Assembly: GCF_019511605.1 (NCBI RefSeq)
Contig: NZ_JAEUAV010000002.1
Location: 434,001-498,000 of the forward strand
Reading direction: 5' to 3'
DNA length: 64,000 nucleotides
Source: Paraburkholderia phenoliruptrix
Lineage (GTDB): Bacteria; Pseudomonadota; Gammaproteobacteria; Burkholderiales; Burkholderiaceae
How positions within the stretch are numbered: the first letter of the stretch is position 1; each line of letters begins with the position of its first letter. Both the position numbers and the translations under genes were made by a program. Of this stretch, positions 27,314 through 35,854 are shown in pieces. The notes under the pieces were generated by a model, which had not been told where the DNA came from, did not search any database, and saw nothing but the letters and a program-made list of their open reading frames with translations.

Positions 27314-27640
27314 GGAGTAGTGGCAATCGACGGCTGGACACCGTTAAAGCAACTTCAATGCCATATGCAGGAAAGCCCTGTCTGCGAAGGAAGCGCCTGC
27401 CTAGGCGCAGCTTTGCCACAGCAGTCACGCACCAGGACAGGGCATGCGCACGCGCTGCACCGAAGCGGCGCACGCTGAACGTTTCACGGGGAAGACCAAC
27501 GGGGAAGTGCCGCAACAGCACTGCCGCTACGCCGCCCCGGTTCGGCTCATGCCGGACCGGAGAACGCGCGCGAGCGGCTCTGCGTACAACGCGGGCGCCG
27601 GAGCACGAGCAAGCACTTGCCCGGCCGGCTGCAGTTCGCC
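27314..27640 (-). promoter_or_regulatory. nasT 5' leader with nested inverted repeats
   Basis: Within this 327-bp gap, GCCCTGTC (27375-27382) and GACAGGGC (27436-27443) are perfect 8-base reverse complements. They enclose a second hairpin, GCGCCT (27393-27398) with AGGCGC (27403-27408). On the nasT strand the outer arm is followed by a short U run. The structure lies 62-130 bases upstream of the nasT start, so it may be a transcribed regulatory leader. Function is inferred. Confidence 0.45.
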
Positions 27641-27916
27641 TTAACGGCGACGGAATTGCGAATTGCTGCGAGCCGCGCCGCCGCCGCCTGCGCGCTCGTC
27701 CTTATGACGGAAGTTGATGCGGCCTTTGGTCAGGTCGTAGACCGACAGCTCCAGCGTCACGCGGTCGCCCGCGAGAATACGAATGTGGTTCTTGCGCATG
27801 CGTCCGGACGCGTAAGCGCCAACCACGACGCCGTTGTCGAGCGTCACGCGGTAACGGCTGTCCGGAAGTACTTCGTCGACGATACCGTCAAGTTCAAGCA
27901 GTTCTTCTTTCGCCAT
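27641..27916 (-). CDS. infA: Translation initiation factor IF-1 (second, longer form)
   Basis: 91 residues. The S1/OB fold is complete: '[26 protein letters not shown]', '[30 protein letters not shown]' and '[13 protein letters not shown]' are the IF-1 signature. IF-1 sits in the 30S A site during initiation. The usual protein is about 72 residues; this one adds a Gly/Arg-rich tail ('[16 protein letters not shown]'). It is not next to ribosomal protein genes, so it is probably the extra infA copy found in Burkholderia relatives. The ATG at 27916 follows AGGAG. Confidence 0.93.
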   Translation of the reverse strand: MAKEELLELDGIVDEVLPDSRYRVTLDNGVVVGAYASGRMRKNHIRILAGDRVTLELSVYDLTKGRINFRHKDERAGGGGAARSNSQFRRR

Positions 27917-28039
27917 GCATAACTCCTGGTCGATGGGATAGGGTGCGCGACGCCTTGGCAAGGCGCTGCAGCGGATAGTGTTGCGAGCGGGCGGCGAGCC
28001 CGCGGTTGGCGGCAACGGCTGTTGTACCGTTGACGCCGC

Positions 28040-28321
28040 TCAAAGATCGGCGACCGACTGGCCGTCCACGCGGCCGTCTATCAGCTGCTCGGCGTGGGCC
28101 GTGCATGCAATGCGCGCCTTGCCGGTGCCGTCGAACGGAAACAGATACTGCAGACGAAACACGCGGCCCTCGGCCGCGGGGTTCGCGCCCACGCGGCAAA
28201 TTCGCACCGATGCGTCGTAGCCGGCGTCTGCGTTGCGGCTCGTCTGGCCGTTGGTGGGGCGCCGCGGATAGACGAGCGGGTGGATTTCATAACCCTTGTA
28301 CGTCTTGACTGCTGAACTCAT
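28040..28321 (-). CDS. Conserved hypothetical protein (93 aa)
   Basis: A soluble 93-residue protein beginning 'MSSAVKTYKGYEIHPLVYPR', with a mixed beta-strand pattern ('YDASVRICRVG', 'GRVFRLQYLFPF'). No membrane segment or signal peptide. It uses codons like its neighbours and has an AGGAC site before the start, so it looks real. It sits 123 bases upstream of the extra infA on the same strand. Family not recognised. Confidence 0.62.
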   Translation of the reverse strand: MSSAVKTYKGYEIHPLVYPRRPTNGQTSRNADAGYDASVRICRVGANPAAEGRVFRLQYLFPFDGTGKARIACTAHAEQLIDGRVDGQSVADL

Positions 28322-28899
28322 CGCATATGTCCTGTATTACGTGGCCGGAGTGTCACGCGTGTTACGCGCGGCACGACAGGCCGGGCAGCGCTGCGTCGAA
28401 AGGCGCGCCGCCATGGAAAAAGTTGGCGCAGGCCCGATTCGAAAGGCCTGAGCACGCCGCGCAAAGTCGCGGATTCGATGGAGAAGAAACACGCTGGTGT
28501 CGCGTGGACACCGGGCGCGTGAAAGCTGAAACTCAGCTGAACAGCTCAGCTACACAACTCGCGGCGGCTAATGCAGGCGGCGCATTGCCGGAGTGACGGG
28601 ATCGCCGACGGGCGGCGCTCGAACAGTCGGGGATGTTGCGGAAATGCCGGTACGAGACTGCCTGTGCTGCAAATGCGGAATACAACTATTCCAATATGAT
28701 GCACTAAATAGGTCCGATTGGATAGCAAAAAGTTCCCGGCACGCCCAGATCGCCCGGCAGGCTCGCTACAATGGCGAGTTGCCGCGCGAGGCAAGCCGCA
28801 CCTGCGCCGCCGGTTTTGCAGCCTGATCGTGCATGAGCGCTCCGGCCGGGCTGCGCGCTTTACCCTTCGTTTTCAACGCCGCCACACCGTCATCTGCCA
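28322..28899. other. Intergenic region with a palindrome upstream of the YheO-like gene
   Basis: 578 bp between two divergent genes with no convincing coding sequence. The section 28660-28740 is AT-richer and carries a perfect palindrome (listed separately), so the regulator's promoter is probably there. The rest appears unremarkable. Confidence 0.5.
28677..28692. promoter_or_regulatory. Perfect palindrome GGAATA-N4-TATTCC
   Basis: GGAATA (28677-28682) and TATTCC (28687-28692) flank CAAC. The 16-base site lies about 210 bases before the YheO-like start and inside the most AT-rich part of the gap, where an operator would be expected. The binding protein is unknown. Confidence 0.5.
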
Positions 28900-29544
28900 A
28901 TGCGCCAGACCACCGCGTCCCCCGTGAAAGACCTGCTGCTCGAGCGCTACGCTCCCATTGCCGACGGCATTGCGGCGCTCTTCTACCCATGCGCCGAAGT
29001 CGTCATTCACGACCTGCGCGACCAGAGCATCGCGTATCTCGCGAACAATCTGTCGAAGCTGGAGGTCGGCGGCCCTTCGGTGCTCGACGAGGTTCACTAT
29101 GCGGCCCGCGGGCGCACCATCGGTCCCTACGAAAAGCTCAATTGGGACGGCCGGCGCATGCGTTGCGTGAGCAACATTCTGTTCGACGACAACGGCAAGC
29201 CCGCAGGCATGCTGTGCATCAACTTCAATATCGCGGTGTTCGAAGACGTGCGCTCCACGCTCGACCTTTTCATCCGGGGCGGCAATCTGACCGACGCACC
29301 CGCCGAAGACCTGTTCCGCGACGACTGGCAGGACCGCATCAACACGTATCTGCACACGTGGCTGCGCGAACGGCAGATCGGCATCAACGCGCTCACGCGC
29401 GAACACAAGCGTGAAATCGTCGAGGCGCTGCATGCGCAAGGCGCTTTTCGCGGCCGCAGTTCCGCGAACTACGTGGCGGCCGTGCTGACCATGGGCCGCG
29501 CCACCGTCTATAAAATTCTCAAGCAGATGAAGGAAGGCGGCTGA
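28900..29544 (+). CDS. YheO/DauR-like PAS-type transcriptional regulator
   Basis: 214 residues. The N-terminal YheO PAS-like domain (about 8-120) shows 'LLLERYAPIADGIAALFYPCAEVVIHDL' in part and 'NWDGRRMRCVSNILFDDNGKPAGMLCINFN' in part. A C-terminal HTH (about 155-212) ends 'NYVAAVLTMGRATVYKILKQMK'. DauR, the best studied member, represses D-arginine catabolism. The ATG at 28900 begins the domain. It is followed after 17 bases by the DUF1653 gene, so the two may be co-transcribed. Confidence 0.87.
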   Translation: MRQTTASPVKDLLLERYAPIADGIAALFYPCAEVVIHDLRDQSIAYLANNLSKLEVGGPSVLDEVHYAARGRTIGPYEKLNWDGRRMRCVSNILFDDNGKPAGMLCINFNIAVFEDVRSTLDLFIRGGNLTDAPAEDLFRDDWQDRINTYLHTWLRERQIGINALTREHKREIVEALHAQGAFRGRSSANYVAAVLTMGRATVYKILKQMKEGG

Positions 29545-29561
29545 GCGCCGCCACGCAATTC

Positions 29562-29765
29562 ATGTCGACAAACACGCGCTACCGTCACTACAAAGGCGGA
29601 ATTTATGAGTTGATCTGCGAGGCGACGCTCGAGTCGGATCCGTCGGTCACGATGATCGTCTACAGGGCAAGCAACGGCACGATCTGGACACGCCCGGCAA
29701 CGGTGTTTTTCGAGCAGATCGAGCATGAAGGCGTGAGCATGCCGCGCTTCGCGCAGATCGATTGA
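29562..29765 (+). CDS. DUF1653 domain protein (67 aa)
   Basis: A small protein made of one DUF1653 domain: 'YRHYKGGIYELICEATLESD' and 'VTMIVYRASNGTIWTRPATVFFE' match the family pattern of a compact beta barrel. Function of the family is unknown. It follows the YheO-like gene closely and on the same strand. Just downstream begins a 9-bp tandem repeat. Confidence 0.82.
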   Translation: MSTNTRYRHYKGGIYELICEATLESDPSVTMIVYRASNGTIWTRPATVFFEQIEHEGVSMPRFAQID

Positions 29766-29857
29766 GGTTGAGCACGGCAGACTGGCGCGGAGCACGCACC
29801 GCAGTTCAGGCCGTTCAACAAGCTTAACCAGCGGAACCAGCTCACCCTGTTCAGCCG

Positions 29858-29938
29858 CTCAACCAGCTCAACCAGCTCAACCAGCTCAACCAGCTCAACC
29901 GGCTCAACCAGCTCAACCAGCTCAACCAGCTCAACCAG
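29858..29938. repeat. 9-bp tandem repeat (CTCAACCAG)n, nine units
   Basis: Nine contiguous copies of CTCAACCAG; the fifth has a G for A (CTCAACCGG) and a degenerate tenth follows. Diverged copies extend upstream to about 29825. It lies in the gap between the DUF1653 gene and the 3' end of the ferredoxin gene. The unit is a multiple of three, so copy changes would not shift a frame. On the minus strand, just past the ferredoxin stop, another frame reads repeated Leu-Ser-Trp. Confidence 0.95.
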
Positions 29939-29957
29939 CTCAGCCCGCCCAACCCCT

Positions 29958-30278
29958 TCAGCGCGGCTCCCGCGCCGGCAATGCGATTGCCTCCGGCGCT
30001 TCGATCACCACATCCGTTTGCGCAATCGCCACGCACGGCAGAATGTAGCCTTCCTGCTTTTCCTCGCGGCTAAGACCCGGCCATTCGATCGTGTAGCGCA
30101 CTTCTCCCGCCGTCATTTTGCACATACAGGTGCGGCAGGTGCCGTTGCGGCATGAACGCGGCAAGCGCAGATCGGCGAAGCCGGCGGCTTCGAGAATGGT
30201 GAGCGAATCGGGCGCCTCGAAGCTGCGGCCAAGCGGCTCGACGCGAACGAGAGGCGGGCGGTGCGGGTCGGACATCAT
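29958..30278 (-). CDS. [2Fe-2S] ferredoxin, plant type
   Basis: 106 residues. Cluster ligands are C43, C48, C51 and C82 in 'SCRNGTCRTCMC' and 'YILPCVAIAQTDV', the C-x4-C-x2-C...C pattern of plant-type ferredoxins. It carries one electron at a time in the cytoplasm, usually to an oxygenase or hydroxylase; no partner reductase or oxygenase is adjacent. Two consecutive ATGs (30278 and 30275) could start it. Downstream of, and on the same strand as, the sigma-54 activator with a 74-bp gap. Confidence 0.9.
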   Translation of the reverse strand: MMSDPHRPPLVRVEPLGRSFEAPDSLTILEAAGFADLRLPRSCRNGTCRTCMCKMTAGEVRYTIEWPGLSREEKQEGYILPCVAIAQTDVVIEAPEAIALPAREPR

Positions 30279-30352
30279 GTGAAAGTGTGACTGTGCTCGT
30301 CACACTTTACACGCTCGTGCGGCCGATCACCGGCAATCGCGGCGGGAGCGCC

Positions 30353-32365
30353 TTAGCGAGTCGAGCCGCCCCGCCGCAAATAGCGGTACACGGTATTGCG
30401 GGCGAGTCCCAGTTCGCGGGCCGCCGCCGACACGTTGCCGTCGAGCCGTGCCAATGTCTGCGCAATCAGCGTGGCCTGCCAGTCTTCCATGCGCGACGGC
30501 GCGGGCATCTGCGCCGGCGCGTCGAGTGGCACCCCGCGCGTGTCGTCGTCATTGGCTCGTGTCCCGAGCGGCTGGCGAGCCGCGCTGTGTTTCGCCGCCG
30601 CCTCGGCACAATCGTGCAGGAAATCTTCGGGCAGATCGGCGAGCTCGATCTGATCCGCGTTCTCGGCCATGATGCCCGCGGTGCGCAGCACGTTCGCGAG
30701 TTGCCGCAAATTGCCGGGCCAACGGTAGCTCATGAAGCGTTCCAACACCTGCTGCGAAACACGCCGCGGCACATTCTCGCCCTCGTTTTGCAGTTCGAGC
30801 ATGCGCGTGACCAGCGCGGGCAGATCGGTGCGCTCGCAAAGCGCGGGCAACGTCACCACGAGTCCGTTGATGCGGTAATACAGGTCTTCGCGGAAGGTGC
30901 CTTCTTCGATCATTGCGCGCAGATTGCGGTGCGTCGCGCAGACAACGCGCAGGTCCACCGGAATCGCGCGGGTGCCGCCGAGCGGCACCACCGTGCGTTC
31001 CTGCAGCACACGCATGAGCCGCACCTGTTGCGCAAGCGGCATATCGCCTATTTCGTCGAGAAACAGCGTGCCGCCGTCGGCCTGCACGATCTTGCCGACG
31101 CTGCCGCGCTTTTTCGCGCCGGTGAATGCGCCGTCCTCATAGCCGAACAGCTCGGCTTCGATCAAGGTGTCGGGCAGGGACGCGCAATTCAACGCGACGA
31201 AGGGCGCCGCGCGCCGCGGCGAATCGTGATGGATGGCGCGCGCGAGCCATTCTTTGCCCGTGCCCGTCTTGCCGAGGATCAGAATCGGAATGTCGCGGCC
31301 GCGCACCTTGGCGACGCGCCGCAAAATGCCCGAGACTTGCGGGTCGCCGGTGTCGAGCGTCTGAAGCGTGGCAGGCGTGCTCGTGGCGGCGGGCAGTGCC
31401 GGCCTGGCCGCGCGCGCTGCGCGTCGCGCGGCGTCCGAGGCGAGTTCGTTCACCTTGTCCCCACTATCCGCCGCTGCCCCCACATAACGCTGCGCCGAGT
31501 ATTCGCCGCGCGCGACCACCCGTACGCCGCTTGGCAACGTCAGCACCACATTCTCGCGCGGCGCGTGCGCGATCCGCTGCAATACCTGGGCGAAGGCAAC
31601 GCCGAACAGCGCCTCGAACGGCTGAGCCTGCAATGCAGCAAGCGGCTGTCCGAACTGGAACAGCGCGCTGCGATTGGCCGACAGGAACGTGCCGTCGGCG
31701 GCGAACGCGGCGAGCCCTTCGAACAGCGTGCCGATGAATTCCGCGCGCGCGTGAAAGTGCACGCGCACTGCCTCGGCAAATTGATTGGAGAACAGATGAT
31801 TTTCGATCATCTGCGCCGACATTCTGACCAGCGCGAGCGTGTGCTTGTGAAAGCCGCGCGTGTCGCCGCTCACGTCGAGCGCGCCGATGGTGTGCCCGAA
31901 CGGGTCCGCAATTGGCGCGCACGAGCAGGTGAGAATGCGGTTCGCGTGCAGGAAGTGCTCGTCGGCGTGGACTACGGTGGGTTGGCCGTCGACGAGCGCC
32001 GTGCCGATGGCGTTCGTGCCGCGGTCGGCCTCGGCCCATGACACGCCCGGACACAGCGCGACGCGCTTGGCCTTCGCGACGAAGTCGCTGTCGCCGAGAC
32101 TATGCAGGACCACGCCCTGACTGTCGGTGAGCAGCACCATGCTTTGCGTGTCGACAATTTGCGCATGCAACGTTTCCATGACCGGCAGCGCATGCGTGAA
32201 GAGCGACTGATTGCGATCGACCAGTTCGCGCAACGCAGGCCGGCGCAGCGGATGAAAATCCGGCATTTCGGACGCGCGCAGCCCGAGTTCTAGCGAGCGC
32301 GCGTGAGCTTGCGCGATGACATCGGGCCGACCGATGCGGGACGGCGTGGCGGGGCGATGGCTCAA
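30353..32365 (-). CDS. AcoR-type sigma-54-dependent transcriptional activator
   Basis: 670 residues. An N-terminal GAF-like sensor (about 60-210, 'GTNAIGTALVDGQPTVVHADEHFL' in part) and a second sensor region precede the AAA+ domain: Walker A 'GKTGTGKEWLARAIH', sigma-54 contact motif 'GAFTGA', Walker B 'GGTLFLDEIGDMP', and the R-fingers. A Fis-type HTH closes the protein ('GNVSAAARELGLARNTVYRYL'). All elements for activation are intact. AcoR-like proteins usually sit next to the alcohol, aldehyde or acetoin dehydrogenase operon they control; here the neighbours are a ferredoxin and small genes. Confidence 0.92.
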   Translation of the reverse strand: MSHRPATPSRIGRPDVIAQAHARSLELGLRASEMPDFHPLRRPALRELVDRNQSLFTHALPVMETLHAQIVDTQSMVLLTDSQGVVLHSLGDSDFVAKAKRVALCPGVSWAEADRGTNAIGTALVDGQPTVVHADEHFLHANRILTCSCAPIADPFGHTIGALDVSGDTRGFHKHTLALVRMSAQMIENHLFSNQFAEAVRVHFHARAEFIGTLFEGLAAFAADGTFLSANRSALFQFGQPLAALQAQPFEALFGVAFAQVLQRIAHAPRENVVLTLPSGVRVVARGEYSAQRYVGAAADSGDKVNELASDAARRAARAARPALPAATSTPATLQTLDTGDPQVSGILRRVAKVRGRDIPILILGKTGTGKEWLARAIHHDSPRRAAPFVALNCASLPDTLIEAELFGYEDGAFTGAKKRGSVGKIVQADGGTLFLDEIGDMPLAQQVRLMRVLQERTVVPLGGTRAIPVDLRVVCATHRNLRAMIEEGTFREDLYYRINGLVVTLPALCERTDLPALVTRMLELQNEGENVPRRVSQQVLERFMSYRWPGNLRQLANVLRTAGIMAENADQIELADLPEDFLHDCAEAAAKHSAARQPLGTRANDDDTRGVPLDAPAQMPAPSRMEDWQATLIAQTLARLDGNVSAAARELGLARNTVYRYLRRGGSTR

Positions 32366-32818
32366 GGCATGTCTCCGGTGAACGGTGCGGCGGGTACGTT
32401 GCCTGCCGTTTCATGCCGCGGCGCAGCATGCACGCCGGCGGCAGAACACCGATATTACAGGAGCCGAAGCCCTGCGCGCGGCAGGGAAAACACCGCGACG
32501 CGGTCGCGGCAGCGGGCTCGCGCGGCACATCCATGTGTGGTCGACGCCTCGGCACCGGTGTGTCGGATGCACGAGTTCCGCGCAACCCGCACCAGCGTCA
32601 AGCAAACCTGAAGGAAAACTTGCGCCGCGCGCGAACTCGTCTAAAGTGGATCAAATCATCCTCGCGGCGCGCGTAGTGCGTGCCGTGCCGACGGATGACG
32701 AGCCCGCGTCGCCGGCATTGGAAAAGGAGGGAGCATCGGCCAGGCGCGATCAGATGTAACCGGCTTGCGCCATTACCCATGCGAATGGTGCGCAGTGCCT
32801 AACTTCCAGGTGACCTCC
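32366..32818. other. Intergenic region upstream of the sigma-54 activator
   Basis: 453 bp between divergent genes. It should contain the promoters of the activator and of the DUF1488 gene. No convincing -24/-12 element was picked out by eye, and short open frames are not family-like. Confidence 0.45.
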
Positions 32819-33109
32819 ATGCAGATCCTTTTCCCGAATGAAAGTCCTGAATATTCAGGTCGCGAACTCACCCTGGCGTTTCCGGCGCTGGTCGATGGGC
32901 AGAGGGTGGAGTGCATGATCACCGCGGAAGCACTCGAAGATCACTTTGGCGCGGCCTCGACGCGCCTCGAGGATATGGTCGGCGCGTTCGACACGCACCG
33001 CGAGCGTATTCAGGCGGCCACCCGGCGTCTGCTCTCGGAAACCAGCGCACAGTGCGTCGTACTGCGAAGCGGCTATGTGCGCTTCTATGAAGCCAACGGA
33101 CGCGCCTGA
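32819..33109 (+). CDS. DUF1488 family protein (96 aa)
   Basis: A 96-residue soluble protein, 'MQILFPNESPEYSGRELTLAFPALVDGQRV' in part, with a following 'CMITAEALEDHFGA' helix and a C-terminal 'SGYVRF' strand, the pattern of DUF1488. Function unknown. The ATG at 32819 follows CCAGGTGACC; a longer frame opens at 32765 but adds residues outside the family. Convergent with the purine permease. Confidence 0.78.
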   Translation: MQILFPNESPEYSGRELTLAFPALVDGQRVECMITAEALEDHFGAASTRLEDMVGAFDTHRERIQAATRRLLSETSAQCVVLRSGYVRFYEANGRA

Positions 33110-33205
33110 CGCGTGATGCGTGATACGTGATGCCTTAGCGGTGCCGCGTCATGCATGATGCCTGACGCGCGAAAGCGCGGCGGCGGCGCCGCGCCTGCTG
33201 CGAGC

Positions 33206-34507
33206 CTACTCGCTGCCGAGATAGAAGTAGCGGAACAGAAAGATCGCCGCGATGATCCACACCACGAGCTTCACCTGGCGCGCGCGGCCGGTCAGCAGCT
33301 TGAGCCCCGCATATGAAATGAAGCCGAAGGCAACGCCGTTCGCAATGGAGTAGGTGAACGGCATCAGCAGTGCGGTGAGCGCGGCCGGCACGACTTCGGT
33401 TGCGTCGTCCCACGGCAGGTCGAGCATTTCGCGCAGCATCAGGCACGACACGTAAAGCAGCGCCGGCGCCGTCGCGTAGCCGGGCACCACGCCCGCGAGC
33501 GGCGCGAAGAATAGCGCCGCAAGAAACAGCACGGCCACCGTAATGGCCGTCACGCCAGTGCGGCCGCCCGCCTGCACGCCCGAGGCGCTTTCGATATACG
33601 CGGTCGTCGACGAAGTGCCGAGCACCGAGCCCGCCAGAATTGCGGTGCTGTCTGCGAGCAGCGCGCGGTTGAGCCGGTGCATCTTGCCCTCCACCAGCAG
33701 ACCCGCGCGGTTGGCGACGCCCATTAGCGTGCCCGTCGCATCGAACAGTTCGACCAGAAAGAACACCAGAATCACGTTCAGAACGCCGGTGGACAGCGCG
33801 CCGCGAATGTCGAGTTGCAACAGCGTCGGGGCAATGGAGGGCGGCGTGGAGACGATGCCGTGGAACTGGTTGCCGCCGAAGAAAAAGCTCAAAACGGTCA
33901 CGCCGACAATGCCGATCAGGATCGCGCCGCGCACGCGCAGGTAGTCGAGCGTGACGATGGCAAAGAAGCCGATGATCGCGAGCACCACATGCGGGTTATG
34001 CAGATCGCCGAGCGTGACGAGCGTGGCGGGATTGCCGACCACCACGCCTGCTGTCTTCAGCGAAATGATGGCGAGAAAGAGGCCGATGCCGCCGGTAATG
34101 GCAATGCGTATGGAATGCGGAATGCCTTTGACGATCACCTCGCGCACGCGAAACAGCGTCACCACGAGAAACAGGCACCCCGAGATGAACACGGCCCCGA
34201 GCGCGGCCTGCCACGTGAAACCCATGCCCTTTACCACGGTGTACGCGAAGTACGCGTTCAGTCCCATGCCCGGCGCGAGCGCAATCGGGTAATTCGCATA
34301 CAGACCCATGATCAGCGAGGCGAGCGCGGCCACGAGGCAGGTCGCGACGAATACCGCGTCTTTCGGCATGCCCGCGTCGCCCAGAATGGCCGGGTTCACG
34401 AAGATGATGTAGGCCATCGTCAGGAACGTGGTCAGGCCGGCGAGCACTTCCGTGCGCAGATTGGTGCCGGCCGCATCGAGGCCGAAATAGCGTTTTATCG
34501 AATCCAT
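33206..34507 (-). CDS. NCS2-family purine permease (AzgA/GhxP type)
   Basis: 433 residues with 12-14 hydrophobic segments. 'AGLTTFLTMAYIIFVNPAIL' near the start, 'APGMGLNAYFAYTVV' and 'LFDATGTLMGVANRAGL' are hallmarks of the AzgA branch, proton symporters for adenine, guanine or hypoxanthine. 'GTSSTTAYIESASGVQAGGRTG' is also conserved. The ATG at 34507 begins the family N-terminus. Which purine it carries cannot be told from sequence. Confidence 0.92.
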   Translation of the reverse strand: MDSIKRYFGLDAAGTNLRTEVLAGLTTFLTMAYIIFVNPAILGDAGMPKDAVFVATCLVAALASLIMGLYANYPIALAPGMGLNAYFAYTVVKGMGFTWQAALGAVFISGCLFLVVTLFRVREVIVKGIPHSIRIAITGGIGLFLAIISLKTAGVVVGNPATLVTLGDLHNPHVVLAIIGFFAIVTLDYLRVRGAILIGIVGVTVLSFFFGGNQFHGIVSTPPSIAPTLLQLDIRGALSTGVLNVILVFFLVELFDATGTLMGVANRAGLLVEGKMHRLNRALLADSTAILAGSVLGTSSTTAYIESASGVQAGGRTGVTAITVAVLFLAALFFAPLAGVVPGYATAPALLYVSCLMLREMLDLPWDDATEVVPAALTALLMPFTYSIANGVAFGFISYAGLKLLTGRARQVKLVVWIIAAIFLFRYFYLGSE

Positions 34508-34689
34508 AGGGCGGATCTCTCGTCGTAGGGGCGAGATGATACCTTGCCAGCGCCTCGTGCGCAGCCGCAAGCGAATTTGTGCGCTTGGGCAGCAAAGCCT
34601 GGCGGCAGGCCGGGTTTCAGTAGGCCCGGGCGGGCCCGGCGACCATTGCGGTCGCGAGCGGCATGGCCTGCCGTGCTGAGCTCAGATGC

Positions 34690-34950
34690 TTACTGCGTGA
34701 CGGTGCCGTCCGTCTGCTGCGCATGCCGTTGCGCGACGATGCGCGCGGCGCGCTGCGCGTTGTGCGGGTAGTTGATCCAGTCGAGCGGATCGTAGCCGGC
34801 CGCGCGCCACTCGGCGAGATCGGCTTTGACCTCGGCGCGGGTTTTCGGCGCGGACGGGTCCGAGGGGCGGGGCGACGATTGCGCCATCGCGGCGCTCATG
34901 CTGACGGCGGCCAGCAGCGCGCCGAGTCCGATACGGGAAAGCGTTTTCAT
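34690..34950 (-). CDS. DUF4148 exported protein
   Basis: 86 residues with a signal peptide (MKTLSRIGLGALLAAVSMSA, cut after AMA) and a DUF4148 core ('KTRAEVKADLAEWRAAGYDP', 'NAQRAARIVAQR'). This short periplasmic family is abundant in Burkholderia; role unknown. A longer frame starts at 35031, but the signal peptide fixes the ATG at 34950. Confidence 0.85.
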   Translation of the reverse strand: MKTLSRIGLGALLAAVSMSAAMAQSSPRPSDPSAPKTRAEVKADLAEWRAAGYDPLDWINYPHNAQRAARIVAQRHAQQTDGTVTQ

Positions 34951-35077
34951 GACAGGCTCATTGAAGCAGTTAGGGATGTCCCTGGTATTGTAGGGGCGCC
35001 GGGTGCGCCGGTTAAGGCGCCCGTTGCGCAATGCACTGTTGCATCCGGTGCGCCCGGCGACGCTTGCGCGTGCCTGG

Positions 35078-35854
35078 TCATGGCGCCGGCGGCCTGGCGG
35101 TGAGACGGTCCACCACGGTGTTCAGCAGATCCACGGGCAGCGGAAACACGATCGTCGAGTTCTTGTCCGCGGCAATGGTCGTGAGCGTTTGCAGATAGCG
35201 CAAATGCATCGCCTGCGGCTCGCGCGCCAGCGTCTGTGCCGCCTGCAACAGTTGCTGCGAAGCCTGCAATTCACCTTCGGCATGAATCACCTTGGCGCGC
35301 CGTTCGCGCTCGGCTTCCGCCTGGCGGGCAATCGCGCGGATCATCGTTTCGTTGATGTCCACGTGCTTGATTTCGACGATGGCCACCTTGATGCCCCACG
35401 CATCGGTCTGCGCGTCGAGCACTTTCTGGATGTCGGCGTTCAGCTGCTCGCGATCGGCGAGCAACTCGTCCAGTTCGTGCTTGCCGAGCACCGCGCGCAA
35501 CGTGGTCTGCGAGAGCTGGCTGGTGGCCTCGAAGTAGCGCGCGACCTGGATCACGGCCTTCTCCGGATCGACCACGCGGAAATACACCACGGCGTTCACC
35601 TTCACCGAGACGTTGTCGCGCGTGATTACATCCTGCGGCGGCACGTCGAACACGACAGTGCGCAAGTCGATGCGCACCACCTGCTGCACCACCGGCACGA
35701 TCAGCACGAGCCCCGGCCCCTTGACCTTCCAGAAGCGGCCGAGCATGAACACGACGCCGCGTTCGTACTCGCGGAATATCCGTATCGACGAAGCGATCAG
35801 CGCCGCCACCAGCAGAATCAGAAGACTGCTGAAACCGAATGTGAAACCGATCAT
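35078..35854 (-). CDS. Slipin (stomatin/SPFH-family membrane protein)
   Basis: 258 residues. One N-terminal membrane helix (about 5-25) is followed by an SPFH domain: 'IFREYERGVVFMLGRFWKVKGPGL' in part, 'RIDLRTVVFDVPPQDVITRDNVSVKVNAVVYF' in part, then an alpha-helical region 'RQAEAERERRAKVIHAEGE'. Slipins oligomerise at the inner membrane and are cut by the partner NfeD protease near the C-terminus. The start overlaps the nfeD stop by four bases. Confidence 0.94.
   Translation of the reverse strand: MIGFTFGFSSLLILLVAALIASSIRIFREYERGVVFMLGRFWKVKGPGLVLIVPVVQQVVRIDLRTVVFDVPPQDVITRDNVSVKVNAVVYFRVVDPEKAVIQVARYFEATSQLSQTTLRAVLGKHELDELLADREQLNADIQKVLDAQTDAWGIKVAIVEIKHVDINETMIRAIARQAEAERERRAKVIHAEGELQASQQLLQAAQTLAREPQAMHLRYLQTLTTIAADKNSTIVFPLPVDLLNTVVDRLTARPPAP

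Noticed and set aside
28327-28596. 89-codon plus-strand open frame
   Set aside because: No family-like sequence, poor ribosome site and unlike the codon style of nearby genes; treated as intergenic.
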